From the NCBI RefSeq assembly GCF_004138215.1, contig NZ_RYYS01000071.1, forward strand, positions 1-44,452: 44,452 nt of DNA, read 5' to 3'. Positions 9,301 to 16,422 of this stretch are shown one piece after another. How positions within the stretch are numbered: position 1 is the stretch's first letter; each line of letters opens with the position of its first letter. The notes under the pieces were generated by a model. That model saw only the letters and a program-made list of their open reading frames with translations, was not told where the DNA came from and made no database searches. The translations under genes were made by a program, and so were the position numbers. Origin of the DNA: Anaerophilus nitritigenes. Lineage in GTDB: Bacteria > Bacillota > Clostridia > Peptostreptococcales > Thermotaleaceae.

Positions 9301-9910
9301 GATTATTCAAATTGCTTCTTTAGAACATACACTCAAAAAAATGAAAGAGGATTTAGAAAAAGTAAAGGATATACAAAAAATGTATTGGGAAGTTGAGCAT
9401 CAATTGAGTATTTTAAGTGATATAGATAAATTGATACAAGGAAATAAATTCGTAGAGTTTGTGGCAATGAATCAATTAAAATATATAGCCAAAGAAGCTT
9501 CAAAGTATCTTATGAATATCACAGGAAGATATGGATTAGAAATAGATGATGAAGGTAATTTTACCATAAGAGATGATAAAAATGGAGGAGTAGTAAGAGA
9601 GACTGCATCTTTATCAGGAGGAGAGACTTTCTTGACTTCATTAGCATTGGCACTCGCATTATCTTCTCAAATTCAATTAAAGGGAAGTGCCCCTTTGGAA
9701 TTTTTCTTTTTAGATGAAGGTTTTGGAACTTTAGATGCAGATCTTTTAGAGGTAGTTATGACATCTTTAGAAAAGCTTCATACAGACAAATTATCTGTAG
9801 GAATTATAAGCCATGTAGAGGAATTAAAAAATAGAGTTCCTGTAAAGATTATAGTTACTCCAAGTGAATATGGAGTAAGAGGAAGTCAAGTGAAGCTTGA
9901 ATACAGTTAA
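6389..9910 (+). CDS. sbcC: Exonuclease subunit SbcC (SMC-like ATPase)
   Basis: The Rad50-like ATPase partner of SbcD, 1173 aa, within the usual size. Walker A GPTGSGKST lies at 35-43. Two very long Lys/Glu-rich coiled coils flank a zinc hook with C582-P-V-C585. The ABC signature LSGGE starts near 1075 and Walker B (FFFLDEGFG) has D1109 and E1110. The start codon is TTG, overlapping the sbcD stop as TTGA, with a GAGGAGGAAG ribosome site inside the sbcD end. The coils are very A-rich, as expected for Lys/Glu codons in this genome rather than a sign of transfer. Confidence 0.96.
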   Translation: MKPIALKIKGLNSFIDEQIIDFKTLTEKGLFGIFGPTGSGKSTILDGITIALFGEIVRKNKDFINMDCEDLLVSYEFEIGKGDKRKSYVAQRNLKRDKNGSIKTKYARLIDKEANGIIAEKPTEVKNNVEKILGLTLDDFTRSVVLPQGKFSEFLKLKGKDKRDMLERIFNLEKYGKKLGEKIKKARNKNFKKQNELSGELRGFEGISEEIYKKNKKELNILKIEEKELIQKKEKSQEEYEKYKDIWNFQNELKEYEIKLKEYDIYKDEIEKLKQKSQRGENASIIQPYIDEVVKIENEYSMNKKELIEKQKELNEIDEKIIKIEEEYKIAQKTKDEQIPILSKKEIQLQHAIDLEKEMDRFKKEREELLGRYYEILDQRNSLDKKKKENEEIQKNIISLLNEKEIKIQDIKINRDDKEKIETALEVERKYEDQKKRQENLQKKLKEKMDSFSKNKKDYDEILKVKKEKEKSLHLLLKEQEKLQNNCPGDSELLLKKQREENEWEQRVKIYQQDFIKRDELKILYDENHKKKIHLEEKINKRKKEIEEKENIKKILEEEINQIIKNYQAFIIAKNLDEGEPCPVCGSIHHEKLAQEIDDTILEDKKQSYEELQTEIEKINHQIREDESYLIFYEKEEKRLKSEVDTLDEKIGGTCLEEILNSYEKMKEEFKIVKEKINHWNEEKEKMDEKIEKLKNDKNHIDKKEIELKGYIHYDEEVIVDLQKELYILQIQFDDLYEEYKKYQYELKIENFKEEMKRIKKIEEEIEKLQNEQKSLRKEIDEKINIKEKINKEISVLDVDLNSILEVGKEKKNIIDKNEKELKNITDGKDTKTYINDIKNKISEIHAWVKNSGDELENIKNKKEILKNLISSKNGKNENLIEQIKQYKQRIDKLLKEYSFESKEEVLKYFISKEEIENINQRIKNFEDEFKNILRNIDRLKNLLKNDRIDEESWNKIKEDQKNYELFFKEKIIQIASLEHTLKKMKEDLEKVKDIQKMYWEVEHQLSILSDIDKLIQGNKFVEFVAMNQLKYIAKEASKYLMNITGRYGLEIDDEGNFTIRDDKNGGVVRETASLSGGETFLTSLALALALSSQIQLKGSAPLEFFFLDEGFGTLDADLLEVVMTSLEKLHTDKLSVGIISHVEELKNRVPVKIIVTPSEYGVRGSQVKLEYS

Positions 9911-9931
9911 ATAAAAAAGGATAAAAGATTT

Positions 9932-9966
9932 AAAAACCCCCTTAGAGGATACTAAGGGGATTTTTT
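9932..9966. terminator. Terminator between sbcC and the metalloprotease gene
   Basis: A C/G-rich stem (AAAACCCCCTTAG against CTAAGGGGATTTT, one mismatch) followed by T6. The A-run on the other side suggests it serves both convergent genes. Confidence 0.85.
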
Positions 9967-10031
9967 CTATGAATATGTACATAAAATTATATATCATAGA
10001 CTTTAGGAGAAAAGTATTTGTGTCTAATTGA

Positions 10032-11249
10032 TTATGCAATATTAAGTTTTGCATCTACCTTAATAGGAATTTCACGCCATTCAAAAGAGCCTTTTATGAT
10101 ATCTTCATATTTTCCGTTACTTAATTCTCTATCTGCATAGATCATATTTGCTACGACTTTCCAATAGTATAGATCATCTTTAGAGGTTTTATCCCAAGCC
10201 CTTGCCATTAATGTAGCAAAATAATCTCTAGCATCAAGTAAAGCTTGACGGAATTCTTGAGGCTTACGGTTATAATATTTTTCAAATTCTTTTTGTATAT
10301 TAGGAACTTCGTATCCTTCTACATGCTTTGAAAGGTCGCCTAATTCTTTAGGTATAGTACCTTGATCTACAAGATTTTGTTCGTAGATTTCAATCAAAGT
10401 ATCAAAGGCTCCACCTGAGAATGGAAGAGAAAGATCGTGTTCTTCTGAATTTACAGTAGACATTTTTTCATAGTTAAATAAAATTCTTATTTGAGTGCTC
10501 TGACTTAGTTCACCTACTCGTGACAATTCATTTACAGAGAATAAGTTTCCTTTGGTATTTTGTAGTAGATGATCCACTACTCTATCAAAATGTAAAGATG
10601 CAATGATTGCAACAATATCTGCAAATGCTTCGTGATGGCCACGATATTCAGAAGTCATTTTACTACTTGTAGGCCAACCGATTACTTCATTTTTAATAGT
10701 ATGACCTAATTCATGTGCCAATACATCAAAGTTTTCACAATAAGGATTGTTATAATCAAGACCTCCAAATAAGCTGTCTTTTCTTGGAAATCCAAATTCT
10801 AAAAATCCATAACCTGAATGTGCATTATTCCATTCTACTCTTGGTATAAGTTCTAATCTATCGTAGGTTTCTCTGAAAAACCATGGAATTTTTCTTCCAA
10901 AGTAATCTTCCCAAATGTCTAAAGTACGTCTAACGGTAGCAAACATAGTAGCGGAAGAAAAAGCACGGTCTGTAGGAGAAAGATGATCAAAATGACCATC
11001 TGAGCTAGGTTGAACAGGTGGAAATTTTTCACCATTATATGGAGGATAAGAAAATCTTCCATAAGGACGTTTGTTCTTAGCATCAATAACATACATCTTT
11101 TGATCAGAAGGCCCAGCTTGAATGGTTCCTGGTTTTTCATTAATATATACTATTTCTGGTTTTTCAAAGCCTTTCAAACTTTTGTGCTGAGGGTAGATAA
11201 GGAATCTAGTTCCTGTTTCTTTTACTTGATTATCCAATTTTTGTGACAT
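10032..11249 (-). CDS. Intracellular gluzincin metalloprotease, M4-like
   Basis: A 405-aa zinc peptidase of thermolysin-like type. HELGH at 179-183 supplies two zinc ligands and the catalytic Glu180. The third ligand is probably Glu207 in GHHEAFAD, 24 residues after the second His, the spacing style of gluzincins. There is no signal peptide, membrane segment or thermolysin propeptide, so a cytoplasmic or spore-internal protein is inferred. The ATG at 11249 is preferred to one nine bases upstream, because AAAGGA stands eight to nine bases before it. It is transcribed alone, away from the SigO-like cassette. Substrate unknown. Confidence 0.75.
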   Translation of the reverse strand: MSQKLDNQVKETGTRFLIYPQHKSLKGFEKPEIVYINEKPGTIQAGPSDQKMYVIDAKNKRPYGRFSYPPYNGEKFPPVQPSSDGHFDHLSPTDRAFSSATMFATVRRTLDIWEDYFGRKIPWFFRETYDRLELIPRVEWNNAHSGYGFLEFGFPRKDSLFGGLDYNNPYCENFDVLAHELGHTIKNEVIGWPTSSKMTSEYRGHHEAFADIVAIIASLHFDRVVDHLLQNTKGNLFSVNELSRVGELSQSTQIRILFNYEKMSTVNSEEHDLSLPFSGGAFDTLIEIYEQNLVDQGTIPKELGDLSKHVEGYEVPNIQKEFEKYYNRKPQEFRQALLDARDYFATLMARAWDKTSKDDLYYWKVVANMIYADRELSNGKYEDIIKGSFEWREIPIKVDAKLNIA

Positions 11250-11557
11250 ACAAATCATCCTTTCTTTTATTATATAATTTTAAATAGTGTATTTTAAATA
11301 AGACATTTGCGTTGGCCAACTTATTTTGCCTTACACTCTATAAAGATGGACTTACAAATAACAAAAGTAACCTTTTATTTTGAAAAAATTATTTTTTTTT
11401 CAAATAAAAGGTTACTTTTATTGTGTTGTAAAACATCTTATATAGTATTAAGTTGTCAAAAACAAAAAATTAAATTATTTATTTCATTCTAAAACTCACA
11501 ATCTTTAATCTACAAGAGTTCAATTCTTTTCATACTAGAAAAAAGGAGGAGTTCTAA
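11250..11557. other. Divergent intergenic region with long hairpin
   Basis: It holds the start regions of the protease (minus) and the SigO-like gene (plus). At 11311-11320 is a perfect 10-bp palindrome (GTTGGCCAAC). At 11363-11420 is a long hairpin whose outer 18 bp (AAAAGTAACC...GGTTACTTTT) are perfect, with a one-base bulge and A/T pairs further in. The hairpin has no T-run of its own beyond its arms; it may be a terminator or an RNA element. Confidence 0.65.
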
Positions 11558-12106
11558 GTGAAAGAATTGGTAGAAAAATTTCTAGAGGATCCAAAGATGA
11601 AAGATCTATATATTCAAGCTAAAACTTATAACAATCAAGAAGCCTATGAAACATTAAATAAGGAGTTTAATAATTATTTGTTTGAAGTGAAATTTTTAAG
11701 TTATATAAGCAAAACATTATCTCTTTCTTCTAAAGATTTTTATAGAAAGTATTGTAAGTTAAAAAACAAGGAAAAGCTCTTGCTCAATGAAGAAAATGAA
11801 AATTTTGATACTCCATCCATTAATAATATACCTGATCAATCTATAAATTTTGAAGAAGAGATTATACAATTAAATCCATTTGCAACATTTTGTGATATCA
11901 TTGCAGATTATAAAATTGTTCAAGCTATAGAATATTTAGGGAAAAAGCAAAAATTAATTTTATACAAAAGTTTTGTAGAAGAGAAAACAAATACACAGAT
12001 AGCACGAGAATTAGGTGTATCACAGCCCTTTGTAAGCAAGACGAAAAAGGCTGCATTAAAAAAATTAAAATATTTATTAAAGGAGGGATGCAAATGGAAT
12101 TATTAG
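11558..12106 (+). CDS. SigO-like partial sigma factor (region 4 half)
   Basis: A 182-aa protein whose C-terminal part (about 118-172) is a sigma region 4-like helix-turn-helix, with the recognition segment near 145-166 (TQIARELGVSQPFVSKTKK). A recognisable region 2 is missing. The next genes are a YvrJ-family peptide and a separate region 2-like protein, so this matches the two-subunit SigO/RsoA sigma factor described in Bacillus subtilis, where SigO supplies -35 recognition. The start is GTG, with AAGGAGGA seven bases upstream. Alternatives are a phage-type late activator or a TcdR-group sigma factor, less likely given the neighbours. Target promoters cannot be read from this window. Confidence 0.75.
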   Translation: MKELVEKFLEDPKMKDLYIQAKTYNNQEAYETLNKEFNNYLFEVKFLSYISKTLSLSSKDFYRKYCKLKNKEKLLLNEENENFDTPSINNIPDQSINFEEEIIQLNPFATFCDIIADYKIVQAIEYLGKKQKLILYKSFVEEKTNTQIARELGVSQPFVSKTKKAALKKLKYLLKEGCKWNY

Positions 12107-12240
12107 TTGAAATAATTGGAAATGTAGGATTTCCAATTGCTGTATCTGCTTTTTTATTAATTAGAATTGAGAATAAATTGGATGAATTGAACAAGATACT
12201 GATAAGCATGATTGAATTACTAGCAAAGAATAATGATTAA
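12094..12240 (+). CDS. yvrJ: YvrJ family small membrane protein
   Basis: A 48-aa peptide with the family hallmark IGNVGFPIAV at residues 8-17, a single hydrophobic helix to about residue 24, then an amphipathic helix beginning RIENKLDEL. The preferred ATG (12094) has AGGAGGG six bases upstream and overlaps the end of the SigO-like gene by 13 bases; another ATG two codons earlier has no spacing. YvrJ-family peptides commonly accompany SigO-type genes, but their function is unknown to me. Confidence 0.85.
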   Translation: MELLVEIIGNVGFPIAVSAFLLIRIENKLDELNKILISMIELLAKNND

Positions 12241-12266
12241 ATACATGCTTAGGGAGATGATATGAT

Positions 12267-12500
12267 ATGAACAACAAAAGGGAGTTAAGGGAATTATGTG
12301 ATTTATCCAAACAGGGGGATGAAAAAGCAACACTAATGCTTATAGAAATATTTCAATCTCAAGTATATAAAAATAGTTATATAAATGGCAAATTTGATGA
12401 AGATTGTTTTCAAGAACTGAATATGAGATTACTAAATTGTATTAAAAAATTTAAGATTGATGAAGATTATGATATTTTTAAATGCAATAAAATTGCATAA
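12267..12500 (+). CDS. RsoA-like sigma region 2 protein
   Basis: A 77-aa protein resembling an isolated sigma region 2: ELCDLSKQGDEKATLMLIE followed by a core-binding-like segment with FDEDCFQELNMRLLNCIKKF. In Bacillus subtilis RsoA is the 79-residue-class partner that gives SigO its -10 and core contacts. Size, composition and position 26 bases after the YvrJ gene fit the same job here. AGGGAGA precedes the ATG by nine bases. The same fold also appears in small helix-turn-helix proteins of conjugative elements, but no such element surrounds it. Confidence 0.68.
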   Translation: MNNKRELRELCDLSKQGDEKATLMLIEIFQSQVYKNSYINGKFDEDCFQELNMRLLNCIKKFKIDEDYDIFKCNKIA

Positions 12501-12556
12501 AGATGAATCTGTCCTTATATGTATGTTATTAGAAAGTATATATTATATAGAAGTTT

Positions 12557-12606
12557 AAAAAGAAGTATCAAGATTATTTTTAAATAACTTAGATACTTCT
12601 TTTTTG
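12557..12606 (+). terminator. Terminator of the SigO-like cassette
   Basis: AAAAAGAAGTATC (12557-12569) pairs with GATACTTCTTTTT (12592-12604) and continues into T residues. A partly paired inner stem extends it. Confidence 0.85.
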
Positions 12607-12730
12607 ATAGTAAATATTTTGAGAATACTTCTATATCATGAGTAGTTTTGATAAGAACATATAAATTTTTAATGATATAATATAAATGTTAAAATTAACT
12701 ATTATATATGATTGAAAGTAGGAATTAGAG

Positions 12731-13633
12731 GTGGGAAAATTGATACTTCAAAATGTCGGTTTAGTTTTAGAAGGTGGAGGAATGAGAGGAGCTTATACAG
12801 CAGGAGTATTGGATGCTTTTATGGATGAAAAAATTAAAACTTCTTATGTAATAGGTGTTTCTGCTGGAGCAAATAATGGTGCAGATTTTATGTCTGAACA
12901 AAGAGATAGAAATAAAAAGGTTTTTGTAGATGTAGTAAAAGATCCAAGACATTCAGGAATATGGAATTTACTTAGAGAAGGAAGCTATTTTGGTATGGAT
13001 TTTATTTTTAATACAGTAGCTAATGAATTGATTCCTTTTGATTATGATACTTTTTATAATTCTCCTACTACATTTAAAGTATGTACAACAAATTGTAAAA
13101 CAGGAGAGGCTGTATATTTTAGTCATAGGGATTTTGAACCTAAGTATTTTGCACAAAAAATATTACGAGCTTCTTGTAGTTTACCTATGATTTCATCTCC
13201 TGTAGAAATAGGAGAACATACATATCTAGACGGAGGGTTAGTAGATCCTATACCGATTAAAAAATCTATACAAGATGGCAATTCGTATAATATTGTAATT
13301 CTTACAAGAAATAAAGGCTATAAGAAAAAGCCTTCTAAATTTAATTTTATAACAAAAATTTTTCTACATAAATATCCTGAGATAGTTAAAGTTCTTAAAA
13401 ATAGATATAAAAAATATAATGATTGTATGGATGAAATCAATAAACTTGAAAAAGAGGGATCTGTGTATGTATTTAGGCCACAAAAAGAATTATCTGTGAA
13501 TCGTTTAGAAAAAGATATTAAAAAATTAAATGATTTATATGAGCAAGGATATCATGAAGCAATACATCAAATGGATGATTTTAAAAATTGGTTAGACAGT
13601 GTACAAAAAAGAGGTACTTTACAACAAACATGA
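12731..13633 (+). CDS. Patatin-like phospholipase
   Basis: A 300-aa serine hydrolase of the patatin/RssA family, likely a cytoplasmic or membrane-surface lipid acyl hydrolase. It shows the oxyanion loop GGGMRG (15-20), the nucleophile elbow G42-V-S44-A-G46 and the catalytic D167-G-G. Two starts are possible: GTG at 12731, or TTG three codons later with GAGGTGG six bases upstream; both keep the catalytic domain intact. It is flanked by terminators. Nothing nearby points to the substrate. Confidence 0.88.
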   Translation: MGKLILQNVGLVLEGGGMRGAYTAGVLDAFMDEKIKTSYVIGVSAGANNGADFMSEQRDRNKKVFVDVVKDPRHSGIWNLLREGSYFGMDFIFNTVANELIPFDYDTFYNSPTTFKVCTTNCKTGEAVYFSHRDFEPKYFAQKILRASCSLPMISSPVEIGEHTYLDGGLVDPIPIKKSIQDGNSYNIVILTRNKGYKKKPSKFNFITKIFLHKYPEIVKVLKNRYKKYNDCMDEINKLEKEGSVYVFRPQKELSVNRLEKDIKKLNDLYEQGYHEAIHQMDDFKNWLDSVQKRGTLQQT

Positions 13634-13646
13634 TAACAAAGATGGA

Positions 13647-13674
13647 ACACATCTAAGCCTTCCTACATAATCTG
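13647..13674 (+). promoter_or_regulatory. Sigma-E/K-type promoter for the Gly-rich peptide
   Basis: AC, 17 bases, then CATAATCTG. This fits AC-N16/17-CATANNNTA at all but the last base, and also resembles the sigma-E -10. It ends about 40 bases before the start codon and 27 before the AAGGAGG. Confidence 0.5.
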
Positions 13675-13715
13675 TATCAGGGAAAAAATTTTACAAATAA
13701 AAGGAGGTGCAATAG

Positions 13716-13850
13716 ATGGCTGATAAACAATGTAGAGGAATAGGTGGAATATTTGGTGGATGTGATGATAGCTTATTATTTTTCTTTTTATTACTAGTAA
13801 TATTATTCTGTTCTCCAGGAATATTTGGAGGATGGGGTAGAGGATGCTAA
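13716..13850 (+). CDS. Small Gly/Cys-rich hydrophobic protein
   Basis: A 44-aa peptide: a short polar start, a Gly-rich stretch (GIGGIFGGC), one hydrophobic helix at about 20-33, then a Gly-rich tail (GIFGGWGRGC). AAGGAGG is eight to nine bases upstream of the ATG and a terminator follows at once, so it looks like a genuine monocistronic gene. The composition recalls short YjcZ-like sporulation peptides, and the upstream mother-cell-type promoter agrees, but I cannot assign a family firmly. Confidence 0.7.
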   Translation: MADKQCRGIGGIFGGCDDSLLFFFLLLVILFCSPGIFGGWGRGC

Positions 13851-13856
13851 AGTTTT

Positions 13857-13889
13857 TAAAGAGTTGGGGAAACCCAACTCTTTACTTTT
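13857..13889 (+). terminator. Terminator of the Gly-rich peptide gene
   Basis: TAAAGAGTTGGG pairs perfectly with CCCAACTCTTTA around a GAAA tetraloop, then a short T-run. Confidence 0.9.
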
Positions 13890-13941
13890 TAGAAAGTTAG
13901 GGTTTCAACAAACTTTAAGGAATGTAAAATTAATTTAAAAT

Positions 13942-14006
13942 AAAAGAATTTCATTGGAAATATGAGCAAGTTTGATAGAAATATACGAATTTTTCATAAA
14001 AATAGT
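13942..14006. repeat. Upstream repeat shared with the spo0E region, copy 1
   Basis: It matches 16949-17012 at about 42 of 64 ungapped positions. Each copy contains two ATATRAG/ATATACG-type heptamers exactly 21 bases apart (starting 13960 and 13981 here). It lies 40-105 bases upstream of the agrD promoter. AT-richness weakens the significance. Confidence 0.45.
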
Positions 14007-14047
14007 CAGAAAATTATAGAATTTGTCGCGAAAAAATTTTACAAATG

Positions 14048-14078
14048 TTTACTTTTTTAACCAATTTTGTTATATAAT
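14048..14078 (+). promoter_or_regulatory. Probable agrD promoter
   Basis: TTTACT and TATAAT are separated by 19 bases; the spacing is long for sigma-A. A perfect 12-bp palindrome TACTCTAGAGTA at 14089-14100 falls at the expected transcript start and could be an operator or a 5-prime hairpin. Confidence 0.5.
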
Positions 14079-14139
14079 AAAAGAGAAGTACTCTAGAGTA
14101 TCAAATAAACAAAAAAACAAAAGGGGAGAGGGATTTATT

Positions 14140-14283
14140 ATGAAAAAAGTAATGGAATTTGTACAAAAAAATTGTCTACATGTATTGTCACTTTGCGCAT
14201 TATTTGTAGGAGCAACAGCAGCTTCAGCGGCTACATTATGGTATAGTCATCAAGTGAAGTGCCCAGAGGAATTATTAAAATAA
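14140..14283 (+). CDS. agrD: AgrD-type autoinducer peptide precursor, non-canonical core
   Basis: A 47-aa precursor with the AgrD layout: an amphipathic, hydrophobic N-terminal half (to about residue 28), a short central core, and a charged tail PEELLK that AgrB normally removes. The genes after it encode the sensor kinase and AgrB, supporting the call. AGGGGAGAGG lies before the ATG; a longer in-frame extension upstream lacks a ribosome site. By alignment with clostridial peptides that read C-x3/4-YQPxxP, the cysteine position is occupied by Ala or Thr (around 31-32), and the only core cysteine is Cys41, next to the tail proline. Ser29, Thr32 or Ser36 could form a lactone; this is inference. 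Confidence 0.8.
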   Translation: MKKVMEFVQKNCLHVLSLCALFVGATAASAATLWYSHQVKCPEELLK

Positions 14284-14340
14284 AGTGATATAGCTTGTAT
14301 GATTCTTTAAATGCATAAAAAATAAAAATTTTTATGTATC

Positions 14341-14393
14341 AATGAAAAAAGGTTTCTTATAATTAATAGTTTTTATAGAAGCCTTTTTTCATT
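14341..14393 (+). terminator. Terminator after agrD
   Basis: AATGAAAAAAGGTTTCT (from 14341) pairs with the mirror arm at 14376-14393 with one T-G pair, and the right arm ends in T-rich sequence. It suggests agrD is transcribed largely apart from the kinase and agrB. Confidence 0.8.
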
Positions 14394-14504
14394 GTGTATT
14401 TGATAAAATAATGCATATATTATCATTTATGCTATGTATTTTACTAAAACACATGCATAAATATTCATAACAAAGACTTTGATTTTGAGTAGAGGAGTAT
14501 GGTT

Positions 14505-15881
14505 ATGAATTTATATAGTTTTGTAAATGAAATTTTATTTGCTGGCTTTGAAGGTTTTTTGATTTTAGCTATATTTGTAAATTTATTTTATAAAAAAAAT
14601 TTTATAAGAGAAAATATATTAAAAACATCTGTATTTGTATGTTCATATACAGTGTTTTCTTATTGGGCATCAACGTATACTCCTATAGGGTATCATACCA
14701 TCATTATCGCAGCTTTTATGGTGATTAGTATTTCTTTGATTACCTCATCTCATTTAATACATTCTTTTATTGGAATAATGATTATTTCTATTTCTTTTAT
14801 GATGATAGAAAGTACTGTTATTATGATCTTTGCTATATTTAAAGAAGTCAATGGTTTAGATATTATTAATAATCCTATGATTAAGTTTGAAATATCTATA
14901 CTTATTAAGACTATAGAATTACTTTTAAGCTTTATAATTTATAAAAGCAAAAGAGTGTATTTTAAAGAATTGTCTATAAATTCAGGGAATAGTGCTATTG
15001 CATATTTATTATTGGGAATATTTCTTATGGGTGTTTTTATTTTTAGCATAAATTATATTGTTGTTAGTAAAGCAAATATGATTTTATATGAGATATTAAT
15101 ATTTTTTATTTTTGTTCTTTTTATTTTTTGTGGTATTTTTGTATACAAAGAAAAAGAACAATTATTAAAAACGAAGCATAAACTTCATTTGCAGGAAGAG
15201 TATATAAAAAATATTGAAACTGTCATGGGTATTATTCGACAAGAAAAACATGATTTTATGAATCATATAAATACTATTCATGCTATATGTTCTTTAAAAA
15301 AACCAAATGCCATTGAACAGATAGACAAATATGTAAACAAATTAACAAACAATGTACAAAAATCTTATCATTATTATCATACGGGAAATGACTATGTAGA
15401 TGGATTGCTTGCAGTAAAGAGCAATTTTGCTTTTCAACATGATATTTCTTTTGAAGTAGATTTTGAAGATTCATTAAATCATATTGACTTGGATGAGTAT
15501 GATCTGGTGAGTATTATTAGTAATTTGATTGATAATGCTTTTGAAGCCATTATTAAAAACAAACGATTAGAAGATGAGGTTGTATCTGTCTGTACATATA
15601 TTGAAGATGAAATATATTATTTGTCTATTGCAAATACTGGGCCTCCTATTTCACAAGAAATCATCAACAAAATTTTTGATAAGGGATTTTCTACAAAACA
15701 AAGAAATAAAGGAGATCATGGGCTAGGATTGTATATTACAAAGGAAACCGTACAAAAAAACAAAGGGGAGATCATTGTTTTGAGCAATGAGAATGAAACA
15801 CAATTTTTAGCAAAGTTTTATTTAAAGGAGTGTAGTTATGGAGAAAATATCTCAAAACATCACAAATTTAATACAGCGTAA
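14505..15881 (+). CDS. AgrC-like sensor histidine kinase
   Basis: A 458-aa membrane kinase: about six or seven hydrophobic segments in residues 1-212, then a cytoplasmic kinase. The phosphoacceptor is His249 in RQEKHDFMNH; the ATPase part shows the N box (N340, N344 in SNLIDNAFEA), NTGPP from 377, and GDHGLGL at 403-409. This is the HPK10/AgrC architecture and should sense the peptide made by AgrD and AgrB. The second in-frame ATG (14505) is chosen because AGAGGAG is seven bases before it and only one base before the first. Its end overlaps agrB by 44 bases. No response regulator gene is adjacent. Confidence 0.88.
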   Translation: MNLYSFVNEILFAGFEGFLILAIFVNLFYKKNFIRENILKTSVFVCSYTVFSYWASTYTPIGYHTIIIAAFMVISISLITSSHLIHSFIGIMIISISFMMIESTVIMIFAIFKEVNGLDIINNPMIKFEISILIKTIELLLSFIIYKSKRVYFKELSINSGNSAIAYLLLGIFLMGVFIFSINYIVVSKANMILYEILIFFIFVLFIFCGIFVYKEKEQLLKTKHKLHLQEEYIKNIETVMGIIRQEKHDFMNHINTIHAICSLKKPNAIEQIDKYVNKLTNNVQKSYHYYHTGNDYVDGLLAVKSNFAFQHDISFEVDFEDSLNHIDLDEYDLVSIISNLIDNAFEAIIKNKRLEDEVVSVCTYIEDEIYYLSIANTGPPISQEIINKIFDKGFSTKQRNKGDHGLGLYITKETVQKNKGEIIVLSNENETQFLAKFYLKECSYGENISKHHKFNTA

Positions 15882-16422
15882 CAATTCAAATTTAACTGGG
15901 CTCCAAATTTTAAAAATAAAATTTGGACTAGAATGTTTATTAGGAGAACTGACTAAAACTATTATGTATATAGGTATATTTTCAGTATTTTCATTGACGA
16001 AAAATTTTTTAATAGGATTATTATTTTTCTGTTTGATAAGATCAGTAGCAGGAGGGCATCATGAGGAAACTTATTGGAGATGCTTTTTTACTAGCCTTTT
16101 CATATTTAGTACTATTGTAATAGTAGGTACTCAATGGAATATATCTATAAATATAAGGATTCTTATGTTGATTGTATCTATTGCACTAGTATGGATATAT
16201 GCTCCAGTAGATCATCCTAATAAACCTATTATTAGTGAAATAAGAAGAAAAAAATTAAAATACATTTCTTTATTATTGACTATATTGATGGGGGCAATAA
16301 GCTTTTTTCTTCCACAAAATTATCATGCTACTGCTATGATGGCTATATTACTGGAAGCTTTATCTTTACCAATAGGAAATTTTTCGAAAAGGAGTATGGA
16401 AAGTGAAAGTATTAAAAGGTGA
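15838..16422 (+). CDS. agrB: AgrB autoinducer-processing protease
   Basis: A 194-aa membrane cysteine endopeptidase that cuts the AgrD tail and cyclises the peptide. The signature R68-x3-GG-x-H75 followed by C82 corresponds to the His77/Cys84 catalytic pair of Staphylococcus aureus AgrB. Four to six hydrophobic segments are present. AAAGGAG lies seven bases before the ATG, inside the kinase gene, so translation is probably coupled. The order D-C-B differs from the staphylococcal B-D-C-A. Confidence 0.92.
   Translation: MEKISQNITNLIQRNNSNLTGLQILKIKFGLECLLGELTKTIMYIGIFSVFSLTKNFLIGLLFFCLIRSVAGGHHEETYWRCFFTSLFIFSTIVIVGTQWNISINIRILMLIVSIALVWIYAPVDHPNKPIISEIRRKKLKYISLLLTILMGAISFFLPQNYHATAMMAILLEALSLPIGNFSKRSMESESIKR

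Noticed and set aside
6389-9910. Horizontal transfer of sbcC, suggested by its extreme A-richness
   Set aside because: The bias follows from Lys/Glu-rich coiled coils; the conserved ends have the same codon use as neighbours.
11307-11492. Plus-strand open frame of 61 codons upstream of the SigO-like gene
   Set aside because: It runs through the long hairpin, lacks a ribosome site and has low-complexity Phe/Lys/Leu composition.
13958-13990. Phased repeats as an AgrA/LytTR binding site
   Set aside because: The 21-base spacing fits, but neither strand matches the LytTR consensus around ACAGTT, so no regulator is named.
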